This document shows positions 42,516 to 50,943 of a stretch of DNA of 64,000 nt, in pieces (the first letter of the stretch is position 1; every line of letters begins with the position of its first letter). The stretch is from LMUY01 sp965199105 (GTDB lineage: Bacteria > Pseudomonadota > Alphaproteobacteria > Acetobacterales > Acetobacteraceae). The notes under the pieces are model-generated. The model made no database searches. It saw nothing but the letters and a program-made list of their open reading frames with translations, and had not been told where the DNA came from. The position numbers and the translations under genes are program-made. Location: contig CBDAQO010000002.1 in NCBI GenBank assembly GCA_965199105.1, forward strand, positions 744,001 through 808,000, written 5' to 3'.

Positions 42516-43330
42516 CTGGCGCGGAACACGAACGCGGTTCCGTCCCACAGCGTGAACGGGCGGCTGATCGTTACGCTCGCACCGTGCGCCGCGGCCCAAC
42601 GCGCCGCGTCACGCCGGTCATCCGCCGGGTCGCGGCCATAGGACAGGTTCAGGATCACCATCGCACCCCCGCGGGACAGGCTGCCGAGCCCGCTTGCCAC
42701 CATCGCGTCGGCCAGGCCGGCCTGCAGAACATAGGGCATCGCGTCCACCAGCAACACCAGCTCCCAGGGGCCGGGCGGCAGGGTGCGACCGTCCGACAAG
42801 TGGAAGCTGAGGCCGGGATGGCGGCGCTGCGCCTCGGCGACCATGCGCGGGGCCACGTCCAGCCCGACCACGCTGCGGCAATGCGGCGCCAGTGCGGCGC
42901 ACACCCGCCCGATGCCGCAGCCGACGTCCAGCACGGCAGCGCCCGGTGGCAGCAGGGCGGTCGCTTGCAGCCAGGTGCAGAGCTCGGCGGTGGCCGCGGC
43001 CAGGATCGCCGGGTCACCCAGGGAATACAGCGCCACGCCCGCTTCCGGCGACACCGCGCAGGCGCCGTCGAAGAAGGCCGCGATGCCGGCGACATCCCCC
43101 ACGCGGCTGTGGTCGCTGCCGACCCGGCGGATATGGGCCGAAAGACGGTCGAACTCGGCCCAGTGCCCGTCCGCCAGGCGCTGTAGTTCCGCCCAATGCG
43201 GGCTGGCGCAGCGGGCTTGCACCAGCGCGGCGCGGATGTCGGCGGCGTCGTAGGCGCCCAACAGCAGGCGGGACAGCGCCACCTGCGGCGAAATCTCGCC
43301 CCGCAGGCAGGCTGCCACCGCCTCGTTCAC
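42512..43330 (-). CDS. SAM-dependent methyltransferase
   Basis: The 272-residue class I methyltransferase has motif I VLDVGCGIGRVCAALAPH, post-I VVGLDVAPRMVAEAQ and motif IV-like LVLLVDAMPYVL. About 100 residues precede the Rossmann core, and they contain no recognised domain. The start is GTG 43330, overlapping the ATP-grasp gene stop (GTGA); the end overlaps hemW in the same way. The substrate is unknown. The tight coupling suggests it modifies the product of the ATP-grasp enzyme upstream. Confidence 0.85.
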   Translation of the reverse strand: MNEAVAACLRGEISPQVALSRLLLGAYDAADIRAALVQARCASPHWAELQRLADGHWAEFDRLSAHIRRVGSDHSRVGDVAGIAAFFDGACAVSPEAGVALYSLGDPAILAAATAELCTWLQATALLPPGAAVLDVGCGIGRVCAALAPHCRSVVGLDVAPRMVAEAQRRHPGLSFHLSDGRTLPPGPWELVLLVDAMPYVLQAGLADAMVASGLGSLSRGGAMVILNLSYGRDPADDRRDAARWAAAHGASVTISRPFTLWDGTAFVFRAR

Positions 43331-44595
43331 AGCCAGCCGAGGCGCTGCAGCTGCTCGCCCTCGCCGGCCACGAAGCGGGCGCCGATATCCTCCCGCCAGC
43401 GCAGCTCCGGCGCGGTCACGTTTTCCGCCCGGCGCCGCGCCGCCCGTTGCGCCGCCGCCACGTCACCACCCACCCCGGTGACGATCATCGCGTGACCGGA
43501 GCAGCGGCGCACCAGCAACTGGCCGGCGTCCTGCCGCATGTCGACGAAGTGGTAGGAGGGCCATTCGGCGTCGGACGGCGGCTCGAGGAAGAACACCGGG
43601 GCGTCCTCGTCCGGCTTGTTCGGGCCGGGGGCGGGGAAGGGCGGCACGGTCAGCACGATGGCCACCGCCCAGCCCGGCAAGGTGCGGAACTGCCCGCCGG
43701 CGCCGCGGGCCATGCGGTCCAGCAGGTCGCCCCAGCCGTCCGCCTGCATGGCCGCCAGGATTGCGAAGCCGGGGTTGCCGAACCGGCAGGTGAACTCGAG
43801 CGGCAGCGGGCCGCGCTCGTTCACGATAAGGTTCAGGTTCACGTAGCCGACGTGGCCGGCGCTGGCGAGCAGCGGCGCCACCCGGCCGAGCGTGGCCTCG
43901 AACAGCCGGTCGGCGCCCTCGTAGGAGGCCAGGGTGCCCATCTCGCCGGTCATCTCGCCGCGGTCGCCGGGGAAGAAGCGCTTGTGCTCGAAGTCGATGC
44001 AGGCGGGGCGGAGGAACTGGCGGCCATCGAAGTAGGCGCCGATCCCGACTTCGACGCCGCGCAGCCGCTCCATCAGCAACACGCCGCCGCTGCCGTTGCG
44101 CCGCAGGGTGAACAGCACGTCCGCGCCCGCCGGGTGCTCGCCGACATAGGTCGGGTGGGTGCCGCTGTCGTATTTCAGCACGTATTGCCCCGGGTGCTGC
44201 TGCAGCCAGGCGGTGGCTTGCTCCATGGTGGCGAAGCCGTAGCTCTCGGCCATGGGCAGCCCGGCGTCCCGCAGTACCGCCTGGCCGAACGCGCGGTCGG
44301 TCTCGAGCCGGTCGCCCAGCGCGCTGCCGCCCACCACGCGGTAGCCCTCGGCGCGGAGCCCGTCCTGCAGCGCCCCGCTGGCCACGCCCTCGAACACGAT
44401 CAGCCCGTCCCGCCCGACCCAGGGCAACTGGGCGCGCCAGTCCTCCACCGGCTCGATCAAGCCGCCGAACGCCCGGTCCTGCGGTGGCTTCCCCGCGGCG
44501 ACGCACACCTCGTGACCCTCGCGCATGAGGTTGAGGTAGATGTCCCCAAGGTAGAGCTGCGGGCTGACGGCCAGGATGCGGCGTGAGGAGGTCAT
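43327..44595 (-). CDS. PurD-like ATP-grasp ligase of unknown substrate
   Basis: The 422-residue protein resembles phosphoribosylglycinamide synthetase (PurD) in its ATP-grasp core: YVLKYDSGTHPTYVGEHPAG, LLMERLRGVEVGIGAYFDG and PLEFTCRFGNPGF (metal-binding Glu/Asn). The N-terminal domain (RRILAVSPQLYLGDIYLNLM) is not that of canonical PurD, and the typical glycine-rich P-loop is altered. It is encoded first in a three-gene coupled set with a methyltransferase and HemW, not with purine genes. It probably forms an amide or similar bond in a specialised pathway. Confidence 0.75.
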   Translation of the reverse strand: MTSSRRILAVSPQLYLGDIYLNLMREGHEVCVAAGKPPQDRAFGGLIEPVEDWRAQLPWVGRDGLIVFEGVASGALQDGLRAEGYRVVGGSALGDRLETDRAFGQAVLRDAGLPMAESYGFATMEQATAWLQQHPGQYVLKYDSGTHPTYVGEHPAGADVLFTLRRNGSGGVLLMERLRGVEVGIGAYFDGRQFLRPACIDFEHKRFFPGDRGEMTGEMGTLASYEGADRLFEATLGRVAPLLASAGHVGYVNLNLIVNERGPLPLEFTCRFGNPGFAILAAMQADGWGDLLDRMARGAGGQFRTLPGWAVAIVLTVPPFPAPGPNKPDEDAPVFFLEPPSDAEWPSYHFVDMRQDAGQLLVRRCSGHAMIVTGVGGDVAAAQRAARRRAENVTAPELRWREDIGARFVAGEGEQLQRLGWL

Positions 44596-44702
44596 GCCCG
44601 GTTAACGCAGAGTGCGGGCGTTCGGCGGCGGGCTGGCTGGCAAAAACGCTGGGCAAACCGCCTCACTCACGTAGAGTTCGGGCGTGACCGAGGGAGATGC
44701 CG

Positions 44703-44906
44703 ATGCCGTCCGATGCGAGCGACCGCGCTGCCGAGTTCGACATGCTGATGGCGCGGGCGGGCCTCACCCTGCCGCCGGGCCTGCGCGATGAGCTGATCCC
44801 CGCCTATGCCGGGCTGTGCGAGCAGGTGGCGATGCTGCGCGGGCCGAGGACGGCGGCGGACGAACCGTCCAACGTGTTCCGCCTGCACCCGCTGCGGAGC
44901 GCCTGA
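44703..44906 (+). CDS. AtzG-like small amidase partner (DUF4089)
   Basis: The 67-residue protein (MPSDASDRAAEFDMLMARAG, then LTLPPGLRDELIPAYAGLCE) is helical, with an L-R-D-E-L-I-P-A-Y pattern like the GatC-type AtzG/DUF4089 subunit. ATG 44703 is preferred because AGGGAG at 44691-44696 is six bases upstream; the ATG at 44697 is too close. It lies one base before the amidase gene. In characterised systems AtzG stabilises the AtzE amidase as a heterotetramer, so these two genes should encode a similar complex. Confidence 0.8.
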   Translation: MPSDASDRAAEFDMLMARAGLTLPPGLRDELIPAYAGLCEQVAMLRGPRTAADEPSNVFRLHPLRSA

Positions 44907-44907
44907 G

Positions 44908-46296
44908 ATGGCCGCCTCCATGGCCGAGATGGCGGCCCAGCTCCGCGCCGGCGACACGACGTCCGAGGCGCTGACCCGCGCGGCGCTTGACCGGGTGGCG
45001 CAGGCGGATGGCGCGCTGCAGGCCTTCATCACCGTGACCGCCGAGCGCGCCCTGGCAGAGGCCTGCGAGGCCGACGCCGCCTTTGCCGCCGGGCGGGATG
45101 CCGGGCCGATGCAGGGCATCCCCTACGCGCTGAAGGACATCTACGACACCGCCGGACTCCGGACCACCTGCCACTCCAAGCTGCGGGTGGACGTGGTGCC
45201 GGAGGCCGATTGCGTGGTGCAGCAGAAGCTGGCGGCGGGCGGCGGCGTGCTGATCGGCAAGCTGGCCACGCATGAGTTCGCCATCGGCGGCCCCTCGTTC
45301 GACCTGCCGTTTCCGCCCGCGCGCAACCCCTGGAACACCGAGCACATCACCGGCGGCTCCTCCTCCGGCTCGGGCGCTGCCGTGGCGGCCGGGATGGTGC
45401 GCATGGCGATGGGCTCGGACACCGGCGGCTCCATCCGCGGCCCGGCGGCGTATTGCGGCACGGTGGGGCTGAAGCCGACCTATGGCCGGGTCAGCCGCCG
45501 CGGCATCTTCCCGCTCTCCTTCACGCTGGACCACGCCGGCCCGCTGTCACGCAACGTGGAAGACAGCGCCATCACGCTGCAGGTGATCGCCGGGCACGAC
45601 CCGCTCGACCCGGCGAGCGCGGACGAGACGGTGCCCGACTACCTGGCCGGGCTGCAGGGCGGCGTGGCCGGGATGCGCTTCGGCGTGCCGCGCGCGTTCT
45701 TCGCCAGCTCGCCGGCCGCCACCCCGGACATGCTGGCCGCGTTCGACGGCGCGTTGGACGCGCTGCGCGAGGCGGGCGCCACGGTGGAGGACGTGACGCT
45801 GCCGCCCTACGCCCTGTTCGCCGCCTGCGGCCGGGTGATTATGATGGCGGAGGCGTTCGCCATCCACGAGGCGGACCTGCGAACCCGGCTTATGGACTAT
45901 GGCGCCTTGACCCGGCAGCGCTTCCTGCTCGGCGCCACGCTGTCCGCCAGCGACCTGGTGCAGGCGCTGCGGGTGCGGCGCGAACTGGTGGACGCGACCA
46001 ACGCCATGCTGGGCCGCTACGACGCGCTGCTGACCGCCTCCGCGCTGGCGGTGGCACCCCGGTTCGACGCCGTGCCCGACCCGAACCGGATCGACCTGAC
46101 GCCGATGCAGACCATCCCGTTCAACGTGACGGGGCACCCGGCGATGAGCGTTCCGACTGGCAAGGGCGGCGGTGGGCTGCCGCTGTCGCTGCAGGTCGTG
46201 GGCCGCCCGTTCGACGAGGCGACGGTGTTGCGCATCGGCCGGGCGCTCGAGCGGTCGACCGGTTGGGAGGGTGCGGCGGGCGAACCGCCGACGTAG
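44908..46296 (+). CDS. Amidase signature enzyme (AtzE/GatA-like)
   Basis: The 462-residue amidase has the Ser-cisSer-Lys triad region: IPYALKDIYDTAG (Lys), GGSSSGSGAAVAAGM, and GSDTGGSIRGPAAYCGTVG (nucleophilic and cis serine). It is paired with the AtzG-like subunit, as in AtzEG 1-carboxybiuret hydrolase. No cyanuric acid hydrolase or allophanate hydrolase gene is nearby, so the substrate is open; a carboxy-biuret or other linear amide is possible. The stop TAG at 46294-46296 is the first codon of a dispersed repeat copy. Confidence 0.88.
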   Translation: MAASMAEMAAQLRAGDTTSEALTRAALDRVAQADGALQAFITVTAERALAEACEADAAFAAGRDAGPMQGIPYALKDIYDTAGLRTTCHSKLRVDVVPEADCVVQQKLAAGGGVLIGKLATHEFAIGGPSFDLPFPPARNPWNTEHITGGSSSGSGAAVAAGMVRMAMGSDTGGSIRGPAAYCGTVGLKPTYGRVSRRGIFPLSFTLDHAGPLSRNVEDSAITLQVIAGHDPLDPASADETVPDYLAGLQGGVAGMRFGVPRAFFASSPAATPDMLAAFDGALDALREAGATVEDVTLPPYALFAACGRVIMMAEAFAIHEADLRTRLMDYGALTRQRFLLGATLSASDLVQALRVRRELVDATNAMLGRYDALLTASALAVAPRFDAVPDPNRIDLTPMQTIPFNVTGHPAMSVPTGKGGGGLPLSLQVVGRPFDEATVLRIGRALERSTGWEGAAGEPPT

Positions 46297-46398
46297 AGCA
46301 TGTTCCGTTCGCTTCCGCTCACTTCACACGCTCCAACCCTCTGTTTTGCGAGCATCTTCACCCGATCAGACGATTCCGTCTGATCGGGATCTGCTCTA
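46294..46398. repeat. 105-bp dispersed palindromic repeat, copy 2
   Basis: This copy matches 9733-9837 at 104 of 105 positions (C for T in CTCYAACCCTC). It again begins with the stop codon TAG of the upstream gene, here the amidase. Its ends TAGAGCA and TGCTCTA are inverted. Confidence 0.9.
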
Positions 46399-46535
46399 GC
46401 GCCTGGCCCGGCCGCACGAAACCCTCTTCCAGAGGGAGAAGGATAGGGCGGTGAATGCCGGGCGGGCGGGCGGTAACCATCTCTTCATGCCCGGCCCATG
46501 CCGGTTGCAGCCCGACTGCGGCAGATTGCTGGATC

Positions 46536-46796
46536 ATGCAAAAGGCCGTCGTCCTCTCGGCGTCTCTGCTCCTGGCAGCGTCGCTCTGCTCTGCCGACGG
46601 GCCGATGACGGTGACGTCCGACACCAAGGATTACTGCATCAACCTGGCGTCCCGGCTGGATGCCACCAGCGACATGCCGCCGCATGCCCGCGCCTTGTGG
46701 GAGCGAGGGCGCTCGATGTGCGAGGCGGGCCACATCCGCGGCGGCCTGTTCCGGCTGCGGCGGGCGATGCAGATCATCCACGGCATGGTTGAATAG
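46536..46796 (+). CDS. Small secreted cysteine-containing protein
   Basis: I do not recognise this 86-residue protein. It begins MQKAVVLSASLLLAASLCSA, a signal peptide. The mature part has DTKDYCINLASRLDATSDMP and RGRSMCEAGHIRGGLFRLRR, with two cysteines that could form a disulfide. An RLRRAMQ motif near the end is basic. Short proteins of this shape occur as periplasmic hypothetical proteins in Rhodospirillales. It ends 34 bases before a regulator remnant. Confidence 0.65.
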   Translation: MQKAVVLSASLLLAASLCSADGPMTVTSDTKDYCINLASRLDATSDMPPHARALWERGRSMCEAGHIRGGLFRLRRAMQIIHGMVE

Positions 46797-46829
46797 GGCT
46801 GCGGCGGGTGAGATTTCGCACCGCTTGGG

Positions 46830-47010
46830 ACGATCTCACGCCAGTCGGACGGTTGCGCAGGCCACGCCGCTGCAGGTCGACTACCGCCTGACCGACATAG
46901 GCCAAGAGGCGCTCGGCCCGGTTCGGGCGCTGGCCGGTTGGGCCTTGAGCCGGATCGAGCAGGTCGAGCACGCCAGGGCGCGTTACGATGCGGGAGTGGT
47001 CGCGCGCTGA
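46830..47010 (+). pseudogene. C-terminal remnant of an HxlR-family regulator
   Basis: In the frame ending at TGA 47008-47010 the sequence VDYRLTDIGQEALGPVRALA, then GWALSRIEQVEHARARYD, matches the end of HxlR-type winged-helix regulators (V-x-Y-x-L-T-x-x-G-x-x-L). The DNA-binding helices are missing or scrambled upstream. It cannot function as a regulator. Its presence shows that this intergenic stretch results from a deletion next to the alpha-E operon. Confidence 0.65.
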
Positions 47011-47032
47011 GCCCTACTGTGCCCCGGGCCGA

Positions 47033-48046
47033 TCAGCCTTGGGACTGGGATTGGGTGCCGTGCGGCATCGGCTCCGGGCGCCAGTCGCGAAAGAACGCGT
47101 AGCCGATCTCGCCGGCCAGCAGGATCAGGTCGCGCTGTGTCCCGTCCAGGAACTCGTGCAGGCCGCCCTGCACCAGCCGCGCGGCGGAGACGCCCTGCAA
47201 GGCCGCGCGCACCTCCTCGATCCGCTCCAGCGCCGCCCGGGTGCCGCGCAGGTTGTAGCGGCTGCGCAACTGCATCAGGTGCCACTCCACCTGCCGCACG
47301 CAAAGCGACACGCTGCGCGGGAACGAGTTGTCCGACAGCAGGAAGCTCACCACGTCGGCCGGCTCGAACCCGGCCGGCGCAACCCGGCGGAAGGCGTGGT
47401 AGCCGGCCACGGCCCGCAGCACGCCACCCCATTGCGTGAGCTCGGTGACCCGGCGTTCCTCGTCGCCACGGGCCTGCAGCAGGTGATATTTGATGTCGAG
47501 CAGCCGGGTGGTCTGGTCCGCCCGCTCGATCAGGCGGCCGAGCATGTAGAAGTTCCAGCCCTGGTCGCGGAAGAACGTGCCCTCGGTGATGCCGGTGTGC
47601 GCCTGGATGCCCTCCTTCAGCCGGGCGCACAGCCGGTTGAGGTGGTCGCCCTCGAGCTCTTCCGGCTGGATCGCCATCACGTCGCGGGAATAAACGTTGA
47701 GCTGCAGCCACATTTCGGTGGAGATCAGCGGCCGCAGCGTGCGGGCGTTGCCGCGCGCCATCTCCACCGCGGCGGGAACGGAGGTGGGGTTGGCGCGGTC
47801 CAGCAGGTAGAAGCGCTTGATGCCGATCGCCTCCAGCGTGCCCTCGCGCTCGCGGTAGCCGGCTTCGTCGCTGTTGATGCGCAGCAACGCGCCCCACGCC
47901 TCCTCCTCGCGCCCGGGGCTCTCGAAGGTCTGCGTGACGTCGATCAGGCGGGCCAGGTTCTCCACCCGCTCGACGTAGCGCGCCATCCAGAACAGGCCCT
48001 CGGCATAGCGCGCGAGCAGCTCCGGCTCCTTCATCGGGGCGCTCAT
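47033..48046 (-). CDS. Alpha-E domain protein (DUF403)
   Basis: The 337-residue all-helical protein starts ARYAEGLFWMARYVERVENL and continues with IDVTQTFESP; GWNFYMLGRLIERADQTTRL and the paired helices throughout are typical of the alpha-E family. Members are encoded with circularly permuted ATP-grasp enzymes and usually with a transglutaminase and a proteasome-like peptidase, a predicted peptide synthesis or modification system. Here only the ATP-grasp partner is present. The ATG overlaps that gene's stop by four bases. Molecular role is unproven. Confidence 0.9.
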   Translation of the reverse strand: MSAPMKEPELLARYAEGLFWMARYVERVENLARLIDVTQTFESPGREEEAWGALLRINSDEAGYREREGTLEAIGIKRFYLLDRANPTSVPAAVEMARGNARTLRPLISTEMWLQLNVYSRDVMAIQPEELEGDHLNRLCARLKEGIQAHTGITEGTFFRDQGWNFYMLGRLIERADQTTRLLDIKYHLLQARGDEERRVTELTQWGGVLRAVAGYHAFRRVAPAGFEPADVVSFLLSDNSFPRSVSLCVRQVEWHLMQLRSRYNLRGTRAALERIEEVRAALQGVSAARLVQGGLHEFLDGTQRDLILLAGEIGYAFFRDWRPEPMPHGTQSQSQG

Positions 48047-49494
48047 CCGTCCACCAGCACCCAGGTGTCCTTCGAGCCACCGCCCTGCGAGGAGTTGACG
48101 ATCAGGCTGCCCGCCTTCAGGGCCACCCGCGACAAGCCGCCGGGCAGCACCCAGGTGTCGCGGCCGGTGATGGCGAATGGGCGCAGGTCCAAGTGGCGCG
48201 GGCGCAGGCCGTCGGCGGTGAGGGTCGGCGCGACCGAGAGGTCGATCAGGGGTTGGCTGATCCAGTTGGCCGGGTTGGACCGCAGTGCGGCGCGCACCTC
48301 CTCGAGCTCGGCAGCCGAGGCGCGCGGGCCGATGGTGATGCCGTAGCCGCCGGATTCGCCAACGGGTTTGACCACCAGGTGTTCCAGATGGGCCAGGGTG
48401 TAGGCCAAGCCCTCGGGTTCGCCGCAGATATGCGTCTCGACGTTGGGCAGGATCGCGTCCTCGCCCAGGTAGTAGCGGATGATGCGCGGCATGTAGGCGT
48501 ATACGGCCTTGTCGTCCGCCACCCCGGTGCCCACCGCGTTGGCTAGGGTGACGTTGCCGGCGCGCCAGGCCCGGATCAGGCCCGGCACGCCGAGCAGGCT
48601 GTCCGGGCGGAACACGGTCGGGTCGAGGAAATCGTCGCCGATGCGGCGGTAGATGGTGTGCACGGGGCGCAACCCGCCGGTGGTGCGCATGAACACCCGG
48701 TCGGCCTCGACCAGCAGGTCCGCCCCCTCCACCAGCGGCACGCCCATCTCGCGGGCAAGGAAGACGTGCTCGAAATAGGCGGAGTTGAAGATGCCGGGGG
48801 AGAGCAGCACCACCTGCGGCTCGGCCACGCTTTCCGGCGCGATGTCGCCCATGGCGGCGCGCAGCCGGCGGCCGTAATCGTCCACTGGGCGCAGCCGCAT
48901 GCCGGCCATCAGGTCGGGGAAGTTGCGCCGCATCAGGTTGCGGTTTTCCACCACGTAGGACACGCCGGACGGGGTGCGGGCGTTGTCCTCGAGCACGCAG
49001 AACGCGCCCTGGCCGTCGCGCACGATGTCGATGCCGCAGATATGGACGTAGGTGTCGAAGCGGACCTGGAAGCCCTGCATCTCGGGCCGGTAGTTGGGAT
49101 TGCCGAGCACCAGCGCGGTGGGGATGGTGCCGTCCCGCAGGATGCGCTGCTCGTGGTAGACGTCGTGCAGGAAGGCATTGATCGCCTGCACGCGCTGCTT
49201 CACGCCGGCCTCGATATGGGCCCATTCCGCTGCGGTGATCACCCGCGGCAGGCAGTCGAACGGCAGGATGCGGTCGATCGCAGTCGCTTCGGAATAGACC
49301 GTGAAGGTGATGCCGAGATTGATCAGGTCGTGCTCGGCGCTTGCGGCGCGAGCCCGGAGCGCATCAAGGCCGATGCTGCGCACGCGGTTTCGGATTTGCT
49401 CGATGGCGCCGCCGTCGCCGCCGCGCGTGGTCAGCTCGCAGAAATAGTCGCCGGACGCGTAGCTGGCGAACGGGTCGGTCAACGTCGGTGTCAT
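48043..49494 (-). CDS. Circularly permuted ATP-grasp type 2 protein
   Basis: The 483-residue protein contains the DUF404/DUF407 layout: RVITAAEWAHIEAGVKQRVQ, AFLHDVYHEQRIL and FCVLEDNARTPSGVSYVVEN. Later come YRRIGDDFLDP, ANAVGTGVADDKAVYAYMP, and LVVKPVGESGGYGITIG (ATP-contact lysine), with NSSQGGGSKDTWVL at the end. The fold predicts ligation of an amino group to a carboxylate, i.e. peptide-like bond formation. It is cotranscribed with the alpha-E gene. ATG 49494 is the start; an upstream in-frame codon adds ten residues without homology. Confidence 0.92.
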   Translation of the reverse strand: MTPTLTDPFASYASGDYFCELTTRGGDGGAIEQIRNRVRSIGLDALRARAASAEHDLINLGITFTVYSEATAIDRILPFDCLPRVITAAEWAHIEAGVKQRVQAINAFLHDVYHEQRILRDGTIPTALVLGNPNYRPEMQGFQVRFDTYVHICGIDIVRDGQGAFCVLEDNARTPSGVSYVVENRNLMRRNFPDLMAGMRLRPVDDYGRRLRAAMGDIAPESVAEPQVVLLSPGIFNSAYFEHVFLAREMGVPLVEGADLLVEADRVFMRTTGGLRPVHTIYRRIGDDFLDPTVFRPDSLLGVPGLIRAWRAGNVTLANAVGTGVADDKAVYAYMPRIIRYYLGEDAILPNVETHICGEPEGLAYTLAHLEHLVVKPVGESGGYGITIGPRASAAELEEVRAALRSNPANWISQPLIDLSVAPTLTADGLRPRHLDLRPFAITGRDTWVLPGGLSRVALKAGSLIVNSSQGGGSKDTWVLVDG

Positions 49495-49563
49495 GCGCTT
49501 ACTCTGCGGCAGGGTTGTCCGCACCGCAATGCAGGGCGCCCCGTGAAATGGCGCCTGGCCGGG

Positions 49564-50754
49564 TTAGCGCAGGATGATTTCGACCCGGCGGTTCTGCGGC
49601 TCGCGCACGCCGGGTCCGGTGGGGACGAGGGGGCGCGTGTCACCGAAGGCCTGGATGGCGATGGCGGTGTTGGGCACCCCATCGCGCACCAGCTCGGCCG
49701 CCACGGTCTGGGCGCGGCGCAACGACAGGCGCTGGTTGTATTCCGGCGTGCCGCTGCGGTCGGCATTGCCTTCCACCTCGATGCGCGTGGTCTGCACGCG
49801 GGTGCTGGCCTGCGCCGCCTCGCCCACGATCTGGCGCGCGCGGTCCGACAGGTCGGCTCGATCCCAATCGAAGAACACCAGGTAGGTCCGCGCGGGCGCG
49901 GGGGCGGGGGCTTGCACGGCGGGGGCCGGCGGCGGCGCGGGCGGCGGGTTGTTGAAGGCGTAACGCACGCCGAGCAGCAGGCTGTGGTTGTAGTCGCGGT
50001 TGATGTCGAGGTTGGTCGAGCGGTCGACCACGCCGACCCGGGCGCCCCCGGCGCCAAGCGCGACGACGTTCTGCGGGGAGGAGGATTTGAACGACGGCCC
50101 GTCCAGCAGGCCGTAGAAACGGTATTCCGCCGTCAGCGAGAAACCGGGCACGGGAGCGATGGGGAAGCTCAACCCGACGATGCCCTGATAGGCGAAGTTC
50201 GCCGACCAGCCATTGCTGGTTTGCGAGTAGCCCAGGCCGGGCGAGACCACCCGCAGGTTGGTGAAGTGGCTGTCCGCGATGCCGGCGCCGGCGCCGATGT
50301 ACGGGTAGAGCCAGTTCAGGCCGATATCGAGGTCGAACAACACGTTGGCGGTGCCGCCGAAGCTGTATTGGTCCCCGCTGGCCGTGGTGGGCTGGCTGAA
50401 GCCGCTCCACTGCCGGATGTCGTTGTGGCGGAAATCACCCTCGAGCTCGAGGCGCAAGCCGTTGCCAAAGCCATAACCGAGGCTGCCGACCCCCACTTCG
50501 CCCACGTTCGGGCTGATCCGGGAGGCGCCGGCATTGGGCCCGGGCGTGGTGGCGAGCACGGCGCCGCCGGGGGAGACGCGGCTGACGTTGTTGAGGCCGG
50601 GCTGGGCGAGCGCCAGTTCCTGCTGCAGGAAGTTGCCGCCCGCGCCCGCGCCGATATAGATGCCCTGGATAGGCTGGGCCATTACGCTGAACGGGGCACC
50701 GAGCAGGGCGCCAAGCATCGTTGCACCGATCAGCGACATGCGGAACCGGCTCAT
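49564..50754 (-). CDS. OmpA-family outer membrane protein, paralogue 1
   Basis: The 396-residue protein has a signal peptide (MSRFRMSLIGATMLGALLGA, cut after VMAQ) and an N-terminal eight-stranded barrel starting IYIGAGAGGNFLQQE. A proline/alanine linker (APAPAPARTYLVFFDWDRAD) leads to a C-terminal OmpA peptidoglycan-binding domain with RIEVEGNADRSGTPEYNQRL and RRAQTVAAELV. It tethers the outer membrane to the wall. The paralogue at 50944-52056 shares the layout, so the two arose by tandem duplication. A GGAG precedes ATG 50754. Confidence 0.92.
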   Translation of the reverse strand: MSRFRMSLIGATMLGALLGAPFSVMAQPIQGIYIGAGAGGNFLQQELALAQPGLNNVSRVSPGGAVLATTPGPNAGASRISPNVGEVGVGSLGYGFGNGLRLELEGDFRHNDIRQWSGFSQPTTASGDQYSFGGTANVLFDLDIGLNWLYPYIGAGAGIADSHFTNLRVVSPGLGYSQTSNGWSANFAYQGIVGLSFPIAPVPGFSLTAEYRFYGLLDGPSFKSSSPQNVVALGAGGARVGVVDRSTNLDINRDYNHSLLLGVRYAFNNPPPAPPPAPAVQAPAPAPARTYLVFFDWDRADLSDRARQIVGEAAQASTRVQTTRIEVEGNADRSGTPEYNQRLSLRRAQTVAAELVRDGVPNTAIAIQAFGDTRPLVPTGPGVREPQNRRVEIILR

Positions 50755-50841
50755 CCAATCAGTCTCCTGCTGGTCCGGCCGGGGGCGGGACGCTTTCTGG
50801 TGCAGCCTGGTGGGCCCGACGGCGGGCGCCAGACGCAAAGA

Positions 50842-50867
50842 GGCCGGCCTCAAGCGGAAGGCCGGCC
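50842..50867 (-). terminator. Hairpin terminator after OmpA paralogue 2
   Basis: On the minus strand a GGCCGGCCT / AGGCCGGCC stem (9 bp) with an eight-base loop is followed by TCTTTGC. It lies 77 bases downstream of the stop codon of the gene at 50944-52056 and ahead of paralogue 1. The T run is short, so it could also be an attenuating or mRNA-stabilising hairpin. Confidence 0.5.
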
Positions 50868-50943
50868 CTTGCTCATCGCACTGCGTGGTGGTTCTGGGAA
50901 GAGCCACCACGCAGCCGTTACGATGTGAGATACGCGACGCCGA

